Source: Treponema sp.
GTDB lineage: Bacteria > Spirochaetota > Spirochaetia > Treponematales > Treponemataceae
Reading direction: 5' to 3'
NCBI GenBank assembly: GCA_016290335.1
Contig: JAEETM010000047.1
Coordinates: forward strand, 1 to 26,301
Length of the DNA: 26,301 nucleotides
Shown: piece after piece, positions 1-8,197 of the stretch
Numbering within the stretch: position 1 is the stretch's first letter
Layout of the letters: every line of letters begins with the position of its first letter
Notes under the pieces: generated by a model
Seen by the model: only the letters and a program-made list of their open reading frames with translations
Database searches by the model: none
Told to the model about the DNA's origin: nothing
Position numbers and translations under genes: made by a program

Positions 1-1695
1 GCTGGGATTCCTGGTGGAATGATTCTTCCGCTTTACAATGAGCTTAACCGCTCTTCAATCAAACACATTCTGGTACGACACGAACAGGCTGCAGGTTTTA
101 TAGCACAGGGAATTGCACGCACAACTGGAAAACCGGCTGTTTGTATGGCAACAAGCGGCCCGGGCGCAATGAATCTTCTTACTTCAATTGCAGATGCCCG
201 CATGGATTCAGTTCCAGTTATTGCAATTACAGGTCAGGTTAATACAACACAGATTGGTACCGACGCCTTTCAGGAAGCAGATACCTTTGGCCTTTCCTTT
301 CCAATCACAAAGCATTCAATTCTCGTAAAAAATACAGCAGAACTGATTGAAGCAATTCACAAGGCTTTTGAAGTTTCTGTTTCTGGGCGTCCGGGACCTG
401 TTCTTATTGATGTTCCACGCGATGTTCAGTTCAAAGAAATTGATATAACAAAAGCCCAGCTTGAAGCTGCCGCAAAAAAAGCCGCAGAGTTTTTGTCAGG
501 TAAAGCTTCCTGCCTGAGTGGCTGCAGCGTAAAGTTCCATGCAGACAAAGAAGAGTTTGCCCAAAAGCTTGGCATGATGAGTGATGCACTTGCTTCAAGC
601 AAAAAGCCTGTTCTTTTCTGCGGTGGAGGCTGTAATTCTCCAGAAGCAGCTGATGGAATTAAAAAGCTTACAGATGCATACAAAATCCCGGTTGTAACAA
701 GCCTTATGGGACTTGGCTGTATACCGGAAAGCTCAGAATGTTTTATCGGTATGGTTGGTATGCACGGAAGCTATGCTTCTAACGTTGCAATGCACGATGC
801 AGATTTAGTTATTGCTGCCGGTGTTCGTTTTGATGACAGGGCAACCGGTCTGGTAAAGCAGTTCTGCCCGAATGCAAAAATTATCCATATTGATATTGAT
901 GCAGCTGAAATTGATAAAATCCTTGAAAGCTCAATTTCTATTGTTGCCGATGTTGAATCTGTTCTTCCGGCTCTTGCAGAGTTGATAAAAGAAAAGAAGG
1001 TTATTGCTGACAAAACCTGGCTTTCAAAGCTTCACGATATTAAAAACAAAAATGATTCTGTAACGCTTGGTCGCCCGAAAAACGAAAAGCTCAAGAATCC
1101 ACGCGAAATGATTGCACGTTTACCGGAGCTTGCACAAAAGGCTGGTGTAAAGGCTGATAAGCTTATAGTTACTACTGATGTTGGACAGCACCAGATGTGG
1201 GCAGCTCAGTACTATCCTGTAGAAAAGCCGCGCACTTTCCTTACTTCGGGCAGCCTTGGTACAATGGGCTTTGGTCTTCCTGCTGCAATTGGTGCGAGCC
1301 TTGCAAAACCGGACAGCAGAATTGTCTGTATAAGCGGCGACGGTTCAATTATGATGAATCTTCAGGAGCTTGCAACTCTTTCTGAGCTGAATCTTCCTGT
1401 TACAGTTATAGTTTTGCAGAACGGTACTCTTGGTATGGTTTACCAGCAGCAGAAGTTTCTTTTTGACAAAAATTACAGTGCTTCGGTTTTTGATTATGTT
1501 CCTGACTTCCTTAAAATTGCTGAAGGTTTTGGAATTGAAGCTGTAGATGCTGATAATGATGATGAATGGTACAAAAAAGCCTTTGATCCGAAACGAAAGA
1601 ACAAGCCGTGCTTTGTAAAGCTTACAATCGATTCCGAAGAATCAGTTCTTCCTTTCGTTCCAGGCGGCCGTGCAAATATCGACGCAATCAAATAG
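1..1695 (+). CDS. ilvB: Acetolactate synthase large (catalytic) subunit, 5'-truncated
   Basis: Thiamine-diphosphate enzyme of the first shared step of branched-chain amino acid synthesis, making acetolactate from two pyruvates or acetohydroxybutyrate from pyruvate and 2-oxobutyrate. The frame is open from base 1 and begins inside the protein with AGIPGGMILPLYNEL, so the true start lies upstream and the ATG at 19 is internal. Visible family marks are the catalytic glutamate motif RHEQAAGFIAQG, GRPGPVLIDVPRDVQ, the FAD-domain stretch GVRFDDRATG, and the C-terminal ThDP/Mg site beginning GDGSIMMNLQELATLSE and ending VLQNGTLGMV, where LNN is more usual than LQN. The stop is TAG. No regulatory subunit gene (ilvN) follows; the next gene lies on the other strand. 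Assignment to this family rather than another ThDP enzyme is supported by motif order and length. Confidence 0.93.
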   Translation, partial: AGIPGGMILPLYNELNRSSIKHILVRHEQAAGFIAQGIARTTGKPAVCMATSGPGAMNLLTSIADARMDSVPVIAITGQVNTTQIGTDAFQEADTFGLSFPITKHSILVKNTAELIEAIHKAFEVSVSGRPGPVLIDVPRDVQFKEIDITKAQLEAAAKKAAEFLSGKASCLSGCSVKFHADKEEFAQKLGMMSDALASSKKPVLFCGGGCNSPEAADGIKKLTDAYKIPVVTSLMGLGCIPESSECFIGMVGMHGSYASNVAMHDADLVIAAGVRFDDRATGLVKQFCPNAKIIHIDIDAAEIDKILESSISIVADVESVLPALAELIKEKKVIADKTWLSKLHDIKNKNDSVTLGRPKNEKLKNPREMIARLPELAQKAGVKADKLIVTTDVGQHQMWAAQYYPVEKPRTFLTSGSLGTMGFGLPAAIGASLAKPDSRIVCISGDGSIMMNLQELATLSELNLPVTVIVLQNGTLGMVYQQQKFLFDKNYSASVFDYVPDFLKIAEGFGIEAVDADNDDEWYKKAFDPKRKNKPCFVKLTIDSEESVLPFVPGGRANIDAIK

Positions 1696-1699
1696 CGAT

Positions 1700-1772
1700 A
1701 GCGAACCTGTAAGTTTTTTCTAGACCGCTAACTATTTCATGGTTCGCTTCAAGTTTTGCTATGCAAAACTTG
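1700..1772. terminator. Two hairpins in the ilvB/rarA convergent gap
   Basis: The 87-bp gap between convergent genes holds two inverted repeats. AGCGAACC (1700-1707) pairs with GGTTCGCT (1741-1748) around a 33-nt loop, and CAAGTTTTGC (1750-1759) pairs perfectly with GCAAAACTTG (1763-1772) around a 3-nt loop. A bidirectional terminator is the likely role, but there is no clean U-tract on either side, so it could instead be a dispersed palindromic repeat. Confidence 0.45.
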
Positions 1773-1782
1773 TGGCACTGAT

Positions 1783-4317
1783 TCAGTTGACGCTTTCGCT
1801 AGCTTTTGTAATGGTAAGGAAGCTTATTTCACTCTTCCACTCGAATACAGTCTCATTACAGGCGGCAAGCAGCAGGTTTACAATTTTCTGTAAATCTGTT
1901 CCGCCGAGTGCCTGGTAAATCTTTGAACCGTAAGCAGAACTTTCAGAAGAGAACCATTTTTCAATTTCGCCCGGTGTAATTCTTCGTTTTTCTTTAATTT
2001 CCTGTGAAGCAACCTTTACGGCAAAATCCTTCTTTCGGAACATGTTTGCAATAAAAAGTCCGTCCCAGGAGAAAAGAGGATTTTCGCGGTCGCCAAAGAA
2101 CTCCTGCTCAGCTTCTTCCATTTTATCAAGAATGCTTCTAAACGGTTCAAGTGATTGCGGTGTAAGAATCTGTTTTCGGACAAGCTCGCTTATGTGCTGA
2201 CCATGGCATGGAATCTTTTGCGAAATAATAATCTTAAAGCCTTCTGCAAGCGGACTTTCAATGGTAACATTTTCATCTTCATCCGGCTTTGGAGAAAGGA
2301 TTCCCTGGAGAGATTCTGCAAGAGCTATAATTGCAGGTTCAGAAGAAAACGGGTCGGTAAAGAAGATTCTGTCAAAAACTGTACCGCTGTATTGGAAATC
2401 AAGAATAAGATTATAAAAATCCTTTGGAGTTAAGAAATCTGTAGAAATGGATTGTCCGCGTGCTTTTAAGATTGGGCGGTCAAGGCTTCCAAGTGTTCTG
2501 CCGTACTGCTCAAGAATCTGCATGCCTTTTTCTGTTTTACATACACCGCAGGTTACACCTTCCGGAGTTTTTCTTGCAATTTCCCAGAGCAAAAGTCCGC
2601 TGTCGGCATTCCAGACAAGGCAGCGGTGATGGCGTGCAAGCTGTGCCATGGAAGTCATTGTGTTTCTTATGTTTAAAAGGATTTCTGCCCTGTTTGAATC
2701 AAGCCTCTGCTGCCAGAAACGGTCGGCACGGTTTAGCGCAAGCTCCTTTGCATTATCTTTAGGACTGAATGTAAGGCTTTCTTCGGTTTTTGTTGTGCCA
2801 CTCTTAAAATGCTCGTTTATCCACCATTCCGAAATTGGATTTTCACCGAACTCCGAAGGATCTGTGCTTTTTGGAAGGGCAGTGTAAACATTGCGTGAGC
2901 CTGTAGTTTCCGGCGAGGTTGCAAGCTCTTCTGAAGTATACTGTTCGGAGCTTTGAGCTTTATCCAGAATAGAAGCAATCTGAACTTCGCGGCGGGAAAG
3001 TACTTCATCACGGATTGTACCTTCGTAGCCCTGTGTGCTTGGAGTGTAGAAAACTCTTCCCATAAGGGTGTCCGGCAGATATTGCTGTGCAATCCAGTGG
3101 TCTCTGTAAGCATGAGGATAAAGATAGCCTGCTCCATGGCCAAAGCCTTCTGCATCGCGGCTGGAATCTTTAAGGTGATTTGGAACCTCGGCATCTTCTT
3201 TTTCTATTGCTGAAAGTGCATCGAAAAAGGCCATAGAGCTGTTTGATTTAGGTGCAGTAGAAAGATAAAGTGCTGCATGTGCTAAAAAGTAGCGGCCTTC
3301 GGGCATACCAACACGGTCATAAGCTTCTGCACAGGCATTTACAACTGCAATTGCATTCGGGTCGGCAAGTCCTGTATCTTCACAGGCAGAAATAAGCATT
3401 CGCCGTAAAATAAAATGCGGGTCTTCTCCGGCGGCAACCATTCTTGCAAGCCAGTAGCAGGCAGCATCTGGGTCTCTTCCACGCAGAGATTTTATAAAAG
3501 CACTTATAATATCGTAGTGATAGTCGCCGTCGCGGTCGTAAAGGACAACCTTTTTTTGAATAGATTCTTCTGCGGCTTCTTTGGAGATGTAGATTTTTGA
3601 GCCGTAAGCAGGCACAGGTGGTTGAGCCATTGGGTCCCATTTTTCGGGGGTGGTTTCCACTGCTAGTTCAAGTGCGTTCAAAAGGGAACGGGCATCTCCG
3701 TTGGCGGTTTCAATAAGATGTTCCAGGGCACCTTCTTCAAACTCAATTTTCCAGTGACCGTAACCGCGTTCAACATCTGTGAGTGCCTGTTCTGCGGCTT
3801 TTTTTAAATCATCGCTTGTGAGCGGTTTAAGCTGGAAAACACGTGAGCGTGAAACAAGAGCCTTGTTTACTTCAAAAAAAGGATTCTCGGTAGTTGCGCC
3901 AATAAGAATAATTGTGCCGTTTTCTACCCACGGTAAAAGTGCATCCTGCTGCGATTTATTCCAGCGGTGAACTTCATCTACAAAAAGAATTGTACGGCGG
4001 TTATAAAGCGTATTGTAATCTTCCGCCTGTTTAATTGCATCCCTTATTTCTTTAACACCCGCAAGTACAGCGTTCAGGGTGATAAAATGGGAACGTGTGT
4101 GATTTGCAATAACCTTTGCGAGTGTTGTTTTACCGGAACCCGGCGGACCATAAAAAATAATCGAAGTTATCTGGTCTGCGGCAATGGCACGGCGTAAAAG
4201 TCGGCCTTTTCCAACAATGTGGTCCTGACCTATATATTCATCAAGGTTGCGGGGCCTCATTCTGGCGGCAAGAGGTTCTGTTGAGTTCTTTGCCTGTTGG
4301 AATAAACTGTCTTCCAT
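1783..4317 (-). CDS. rarA: RarA/MgsA AAA+ ATPase fused to a large C-terminal domain
   Basis: Residues 1-450 are a complete replication-associated recombination ATPase, which acts at stalled forks as a clamp-loader-like protein. Walker A is GPPGSGKTT at 57-65, Walker B LFVDEVHRW near 111-119, sensor 1 ATTEN at 141-145, SRSR arginine-finger region near 156-159 and sensor 2 GDARSLLN near 207-214. The MgsA tetramerisation/C-terminal region ends with HAYRDHWIAQQYLP and GYEGTIRDEVL. Ordinary RarA stops there, near 420-450 residues; this protein continues to 844. After a polar linker (about 455-520) residues 525-844 look like a Rossmann methyltransferase-type fold (CLVWNADSGLLLWEIARKTP near 566-585). 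This matches my memory of a known RarA/unknown-domain fusion class (PRK13341). It is last in a minus-strand cluster, 40 bp after the lipoprotein gene, with only a weak GAGG about 14 nt before the ATG. Confidence 0.9.
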   Translation of the reverse strand: MEDSLFQQAKNSTEPLAARMRPRNLDEYIGQDHIVGKGRLLRRAIAADQITSIIFYGPPGSGKTTLAKVIANHTRSHFITLNAVLAGVKEIRDAIKQAEDYNTLYNRRTILFVDEVHRWNKSQQDALLPWVENGTIILIGATTENPFFEVNKALVSRSRVFQLKPLTSDDLKKAAEQALTDVERGYGHWKIEFEEGALEHLIETANGDARSLLNALELAVETTPEKWDPMAQPPVPAYGSKIYISKEAAEESIQKKVVLYDRDGDYHYDIISAFIKSLRGRDPDAACYWLARMVAAGEDPHFILRRMLISACEDTGLADPNAIAVVNACAEAYDRVGMPEGRYFLAHAALYLSTAPKSNSSMAFFDALSAIEKEDAEVPNHLKDSSRDAEGFGHGAGYLYPHAYRDHWIAQQYLPDTLMGRVFYTPSTQGYEGTIRDEVLSRREVQIASILDKAQSSEQYTSEELATSPETTGSRNVYTALPKSTDPSEFGENPISEWWINEHFKSGTTKTEESLTFSPKDNAKELALNRADRFWQQRLDSNRAEILLNIRNTMTSMAQLARHHRCLVWNADSGLLLWEIARKTPEGVTCGVCKTEKGMQILEQYGRTLGSLDRPILKARGQSISTDFLTPKDFYNLILDFQYSGTVFDRIFFTDPFSSEPAIIALAESLQGILSPKPDEDENVTIESPLAEGFKIIISQKIPCHGQHISELVRKQILTPQSLEPFRSILDKMEEAEQEFFGDRENPLFSWDGLFIANMFRKKDFAVKVASQEIKEKRRITPGEIEKWFSSESSAYGSKIYQALGGTDLQKIVNLLLAACNETVFEWKSEISFLTITKASESVN

Positions 4318-4357
4318 CTTTTAGATTAAGCCTCGCTTGTTTATTGTTCCTGCTCCG

Positions 4358-5719
4358 TTATTCGCAGTTCCAGTTTCCTCTGTCAGGGTAGTAAGCCCAT
4401 AAGCCAATGTTGTCAAAAGAAGTTCCTGCCGAAGAACCTGTACCCTTAAATGTAATTGAAGAATAAATAATATTTTCTTCTTCTTCCTTTTCAGGATCAA
4501 CTGCGAGCAGTGTAAGAATCTGATATGAGTATGAAAGCTGAACAGAAGCATTTGTTCCAAAAGAAGTAAGAGTTGTAGCAGGAATGCCATCCGTAAGCTT
4601 TGCTTTTACAATACCACCTGCATTTGAAGTTGCAACTGAATAATCTCCACGTCCAATGAGAATAGAATCCTTTGTAACGGCAAGAGATGAAATTATTTCC
4701 CCGCAGGAAGTTTTTGTTTCTCCAAGAGTTGTATTTCCATCCTTTATATAAAGATAAGCCAGTTCTGATGTAGAAGGATGATAATCTTCTGCGGAATCTT
4801 TTCGGGAACTTGTTGAGCGTGCAAAATAAAGAATTGTAGGGTCGGCTGCTGCAGTTTCGTTTGTTGTTACTGCAATTGAGTCGAAGAAGTAATAGTCATT
4901 ATTAAAATAAGCTACAGAATCAATGTTAACAGGAGAAGCTGCAGATGAATTTTTGATAGTGGCAATGGTATCTTTTTCAAAACCTTCAACTTTTGCAAGC
5001 TTTATTTCTTCAGCCGCATTAGGATTTCCTTCTGAATCAAGTCCTTTAAGCTCAAAATAACAGTCTCCACCAGCTTTTCCCCCTTTATTGTTTCCACGCA
5101 CAAAAACCCGGCGGTGTGCAGGATTTACAGAGTTTGTAGAAAAAACATTAAAATGAGAAAAATAGATTCTTATTTTGTTTACTTCTTCGTAAGTATAGGG
5201 GAATATGTCAGTGTCAAACTTAACTTCTTTCCAGCTGCCGGATATTTTGCCATCCTCAGCAGTGAGCTTTGCAGCCCAGATGTAGGTATGATTTGGATAA
5301 GAATAACCGTCAATATATTCGTGAGAATAATCAGTCGTAACAAGATAAAGAGTATCCTTATCTGCAAGAACCTTTAAGATTGCCTGTCCCACATGTTCGC
5401 CTTTTCCATCACCACTATAATAAGAAAACTTATGCAGCTCAAAAGGCAAATCTGAATAAACCTTCCAGGAAGAATTATTGCTGTCTCTTACATTTCCAGT
5501 TTTTGCAAGCTTATAGCGGAGGCCTTCGTTTGCTCCCAGAAAAAGATATTCTTCGCCACTTATTGTATACCGGCAAATTGCATTGATTACGCCCTTTACA
5601 GTAGATTGTTCTGGTTCAACATCTTGGCGAATGTTATAGAAGACTGCATTAAAACAGGAAGTAAAAGTAAAAGCAGTCAGAATTGCAGCTGTTATAAATA
5701 ATAATCTATTCTTTTTCAT
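4358..5719 (-). CDS. Predicted outer-membrane or periplasmic lipoprotein
   Basis: A 453-residue exported protein that I cannot assign to a named family. The N-terminus MKKNRLLFITAAILTAFTFT followed by SC gives a signal peptide with a relaxed spirochaete-type lipobox (FTSC), predicting lipidation at Cys22. The body lacks further membrane segments and is rich in beta-like blocks with aromatic and glycine residues, such as EEYLFLGANEGLRYKL, NHTYIWAAKLTAEDG and KDSILIGRGDYS, which could form a propeller, though this is inference. An in-frame ATG 15 codons upstream (5764) is less likely because it lies inside the preceding gene, whereas ATG at 5719 has AGGA about 6 nt upstream and begins the signal peptide. 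It follows the barrel-protein gene by 22 bp and precedes rarA by 40 bp, so the three may be co-transcribed. Confidence 0.82.
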   Translation of the reverse strand: MKKNRLLFITAAILTAFTFTSCFNAVFYNIRQDVEPEQSTVKGVINAICRYTISGEEYLFLGANEGLRYKLAKTGNVRDSNNSSWKVYSDLPFELHKFSYYSGDGKGEHVGQAILKVLADKDTLYLVTTDYSHEYIDGYSYPNHTYIWAAKLTAEDGKISGSWKEVKFDTDIFPYTYEEVNKIRIYFSHFNVFSTNSVNPAHRRVFVRGNNKGGKAGGDCYFELKGLDSEGNPNAAEEIKLAKVEGFEKDTIATIKNSSAASPVNIDSVAYFNNDYYFFDSIAVTTNETAAADPTILYFARSTSSRKDSAEDYHPSTSELAYLYIKDGNTTLGETKTSCGEIISSLAVTKDSILIGRGDYSVATSNAGGIVKAKLTDGIPATTLTSFGTNASVQLSYSYQILTLLAVDPEKEEEENIIYSSITFKGTGSSAGTSFDNIGLWAYYPDRGNWNCE

Positions 5720-5741
5720 ATAATTCCTTTTTTCGGTGTGA

Positions 5742-6344
5742 TTAGAAGTGATAGCGGGCGCCAATGTTTATGCCCAGAAACTGTCCTTTAGCGTTCTTTG
5801 AGCTGTCTCCCTTTACCCATTGCTGAATAAAGTTATAATTACAGGTAATTCCCATAGAGAAAGGCTCTGTAAATCTGTAGAAAACTCCGGCAGAAGCACC
5901 CAGCGAGAGAGAAGGAAAGTTATCTATATTCTGCCAGGTTTCGTAAGCCATGCCTACAGTAAAATAGCAGGGAAACTCAAAATTACCAATACTTGGCTGA
6001 GCAAGCAGTCCAAAGCAGAGAGGAAGTGTTACAAGAATTTTGTTTCCCACAGAAACATTGTAAGAGGCTGTAAGTTCAAAACCAAGTGCAAACCAGTTGT
6101 TCAAAAACTTGTAGTAGCCGGCATTTACATCTCCACCAGGATAAAGGGTTCCGTTTCCTTTTTTTACACTGCCACCAAAATCTAATGGTATGTATACACC
6201 AAGCCCAATTTTTAAGAACTGGTCTCCGGCACCATTTTGTTCGTAAATATAATCGTCTATATATTCATCACCCTCATTATCATCTGCAAAAGCAATTCCT
6301 GTGAAGATTATGAGTGTAAGAAGAATTGAAAGAAGTTTTTTCAT
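5742..6344 (-). CDS. Small outer-membrane beta-barrel protein
   Basis: A 200-residue exported protein. MKKLLSILLTLIIFTGIAFA is a clear type I signal peptide with cleavage after AFA, followed by an acidic stretch (DDNEGDEYIDDY). The rest is a series of short amphipathic strands rich in Gly and aromatics (FLKIGLGVYIPLDFGG, WFALGFELTASYNVSVG, LSLGASAGVFYRF) and ends in ARYHF, a terminal-phenylalanine signature of BAM-assembled outer-membrane proteins. Size fits an eight-stranded barrel. It may correspond to the small OmpW-like candidates described in Treponema pallidum (TP0733 type), from memory and unverified. The start has GGAG 5 nt upstream and a well-formed promoter (6378-6406). It leads the cluster with the lipoprotein and rarA. 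Confidence 0.8.
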   Translation of the reverse strand: MKKLLSILLTLIIFTGIAFADDNEGDEYIDDYIYEQNGAGDQFLKIGLGVYIPLDFGGSVKKGNGTLYPGGDVNAGYYKFLNNWFALGFELTASYNVSVGNKILVTLPLCFGLLAQPSIGNFEFPCYFTVGMAYETWQNIDNFPSLSLGASAGVFYRFTEPFSMGITCNYNFIQQWVKGDSSKNAKGQFLGINIGARYHF

Positions 6345-6377
6345 ATTGCTCCATTTTTTATTTTATAATATCTTTCT

Positions 6378-6406
6378 ACTATACAGTTTTTGCTGTCTTG
6401 TTTCAA
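6378..6406 (-). promoter_or_regulatory. Sigma70-type promoter of the barrel-protein gene
   Basis: On the minus strand TTGAAA (6401-6406) is separated by exactly 17 nt from TATAGT (6378-6383). Transcription would start near 6371 and leave a leader of about 27 nt containing the GGAG Shine-Dalgarno. Confidence 0.7.
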
Positions 6407-6475
6407 TAAACATCGGGAAACCGTAAAGTTACAGTGATGAAAACAGGTGTCACTTAGAAAAAAAAGGAGCGAATG

Positions 6476-7351
6476 ATGAGCGCAGTTATTATTGATGGAA
6501 AACAGATTGCCGCTGATGTTAGGGCTGATGTTGCCGCTAAGGTTGCAGAATTAAAGAAAAAAGGCCTTGCGCCTTGCCTTGCAGTTATATTGGTTGGAGA
6601 AAATCCTGCAAGTGTAAGCTATGTTACCGGTAAACAGAAGGCTCTTGCAGAAGTTGGAATGGTAGACCGTTCTGTTCATCTGCCGGAAACTACAACAGAA
6701 GCCGAGCTTTTAGAGCTGATTGCTTCGCTCAATGCAGATGCTTCTGTTCACGGAATCCTTGTTCAGCTGCCTCTTCCAAAGCATATTAATGAAGAAAAAG
6801 TACTTCTTGCAATAAAGCCTGAAAAAGATGTTGACGGCTTTCATCCGGTAAATGTTGGAAACCTTGTTATTGGTAAAAAAGCATTTTTGCCTTGTACACC
6901 GCACGGAATCATAGTTTTACTGCAGAAAATGAGAATTGAAACCTCCGGTAAGCACGCAGTTGTAATAGGACGTTCAAACATTGTTGGAAAACCTGTTTCT
7001 CTGCTGCTTGCCCGCAAGGATACAAACTGCACTGTAACAATGTGCCACACCGGTACTAAAAATATGGCAGAAATTACAAAACAGGCAGACATTATCGTAG
7101 TTGCATCCGGCCATCCACATACACTTACAGCAGATATGGTCAGCGATGGAGCTGTTGTAATTGATGTTGGCGTAAACAGAATACCGGATGCTACTAAAAA
7201 ATCAGGCTTCAGGTTGATTGGTGACTGCGATTTTGATGACATTAAGGAAAAGGCTTCGTTTATTACACCTGTTCCGGGCGGCGTTGGACCAATGACAATT
7301 GCAATGCTTATGTTTAATACACTGGAAGCTGCGGAGAATACAATAAATTAA
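6476..7351 (+). CDS. folD: Bifunctional methylene-THF dehydrogenase / methenyl-THF cyclohydrolase
   Basis: NADP-dependent enzyme interconverting 5,10-methylene-, 5,10-methenyl- and 10-formyl-tetrahydrofolate, cytosolic. Diagnostic segments are [15 protein letters not shown], containing the catalytic Tyr49 and Lys53 counted from the chosen start, [20 protein letters not shown], the [10 protein letters not shown] block, the NADP-domain signature [18 protein letters not shown], and the C-terminal [16 protein letters not shown]. Length (291) is normal. Two ATG codons are adjacent (6473 and 6476); AGGAG at 6465-6469 is 3 nt from the first and 6 nt from the second, so I choose 6476. It heads a plus-strand run with folE2 (18 nt downstream) and miaB. 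I see no convincing promoter hexamers upstream. Confidence 0.96.
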   Translation: MSAVIIDGKQIAADVRADVAAKVAELKKKGLAPCLAVILVGENPASVSYVTGKQKALAEVGMVDRSVHLPETTTEAELLELIASLNADASVHGILVQLPLPKHINEEKVLLAIKPEKDVDGFHPVNVGNLVIGKKAFLPCTPHGIIVLLQKMRIETSGKHAVVIGRSNIVGKPVSLLLARKDTNCTVTMCHTGTKNMAEITKQADIIVVASGHPHTLTADMVSDGAVVIDVGVNRIPDATKKSGFRLIGDCDFDDIKEKASFITPVPGGVGPMTIAMLMFNTLEAAENTIN

Positions 7352-7369
7352 GAAAGTGTGAGGTAAAAG

Positions 7370-8188
7370 GTGAAGGATATACAAAGTGAGCGTGATACCA
7401 GAAAAGTTCCCCTTCAAAAGGTTGGAGTTCGCGATGTAAAGTACCCGGTAACGGTGCTTGATAAAGAGCATAAAACACAAAGTACAACTGCTACAGTAGA
7501 TTTGTTTGTGAATCTTCCGCACAACTTTAAGGGAACGCACATGTCGCGTTTTATAGAAGTTTTCCATAAATATCACACAAATCTTACAATGCTCCATTTT
7601 CTGGATATGCTTGAAGAAATGCGCAGAAAGCTTGATGCCCAGAAAGCGTATGGTTCGGTGAGCTTCCCTTATTTTATAGAAAAAGAAGCACCGGTTTCTG
7701 GAATTGCCTCTATTATGGAATATAACTGCTCTTATGAAGGCGAGGTTGAAGAGGCAGAGGAAATGTCTGCACTTGATTCAGGTGACGGTTCTGTCAGTGA
7801 TATCCGACACTTTTACGTTACGGTGGAAGTTCCAGTTGCAACGCTCTGTCCGTGTTCAAAAGCAATAAGCGATTATGGAGCACATAATCAGCGCGGTTAT
7901 GTAAAGGTTCGCCTTTTATACAAGGATTTTTTCTGGATTGAAGATATAATTTCTGTGATAGAGGATGCGGCTTCTACACCGCTGTACACGCTGCTCAAAC
8001 GTCAGGACGAAAAGTATGTAACAGAGCATGCTTATGATAATCCCCGTTTTGTAGAAGATGTTGTGCGCGAGGTTTATCTTGGATTAAAGAAAATGGGCTT
8101 CCCGTATTTTTCGGTAGAAGCTCAGACCGAAGAAAGCATTCATAATCATAATGCGTATGCATACACGGAATATAATGGAAAAGAATAG
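7370..8188 (+). CDS. folE2: GTP cyclohydrolase FolE2 (type IB)
   Basis: Converts GTP to 7,8-dihydroneopterin triphosphate, the entry step of folate (and possibly queuosine) synthesis. The 272-residue length and motifs match FolE2 rather than FolE1: VDLFVNLPHNFKGTHMSRF in the N-terminal half and the CPCSKAISDYGAHNQRG block with Cys160, the conserved metal-region cysteine, plus the C-terminal AQTEESIHNHNAYAY. FolE2 enzymes tolerate metals other than zinc, so organisms can use them when zinc is scarce or when FolE1 is absent (family knowledge). Translation starts at GTG, preceded by GAGG 6 nt upstream. Position between folD and miaB puts two folate enzymes in one transcription unit. Confidence 0.93.
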   Translation: MKDIQSERDTRKVPLQKVGVRDVKYPVTVLDKEHKTQSTTATVDLFVNLPHNFKGTHMSRFIEVFHKYHTNLTMLHFLDMLEEMRRKLDAQKAYGSVSFPYFIEKEAPVSGIASIMEYNCSYEGEVEEAEEMSALDSGDGSVSDIRHFYVTVEVPVATLCPCSKAISDYGAHNQRGYVKVRLLYKDFFWIEDIISVIEDAASTPLYTLLKRQDEKYVTEHAYDNPRFVEDVVREVYLGLKKMGFPYFSVEAQTEESIHNHNAYAYTEYNGKE

Positions 8189-8197
8189 GATTAATTT

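Noticed and set aside
4321..4590. 89-codon minus-strand frame at the lipoprotein 3' end
   Set aside because: Leu-rich alternative frame of the lipoprotein gene without its own ribosome-binding site.
6407..6464. Possible riboswitch or promoter upstream of folD
   Set aside because: Only a 5-bp stem (AGTGA/TCACT) and no -35/-10 pair or conserved riboswitch core could be seen.
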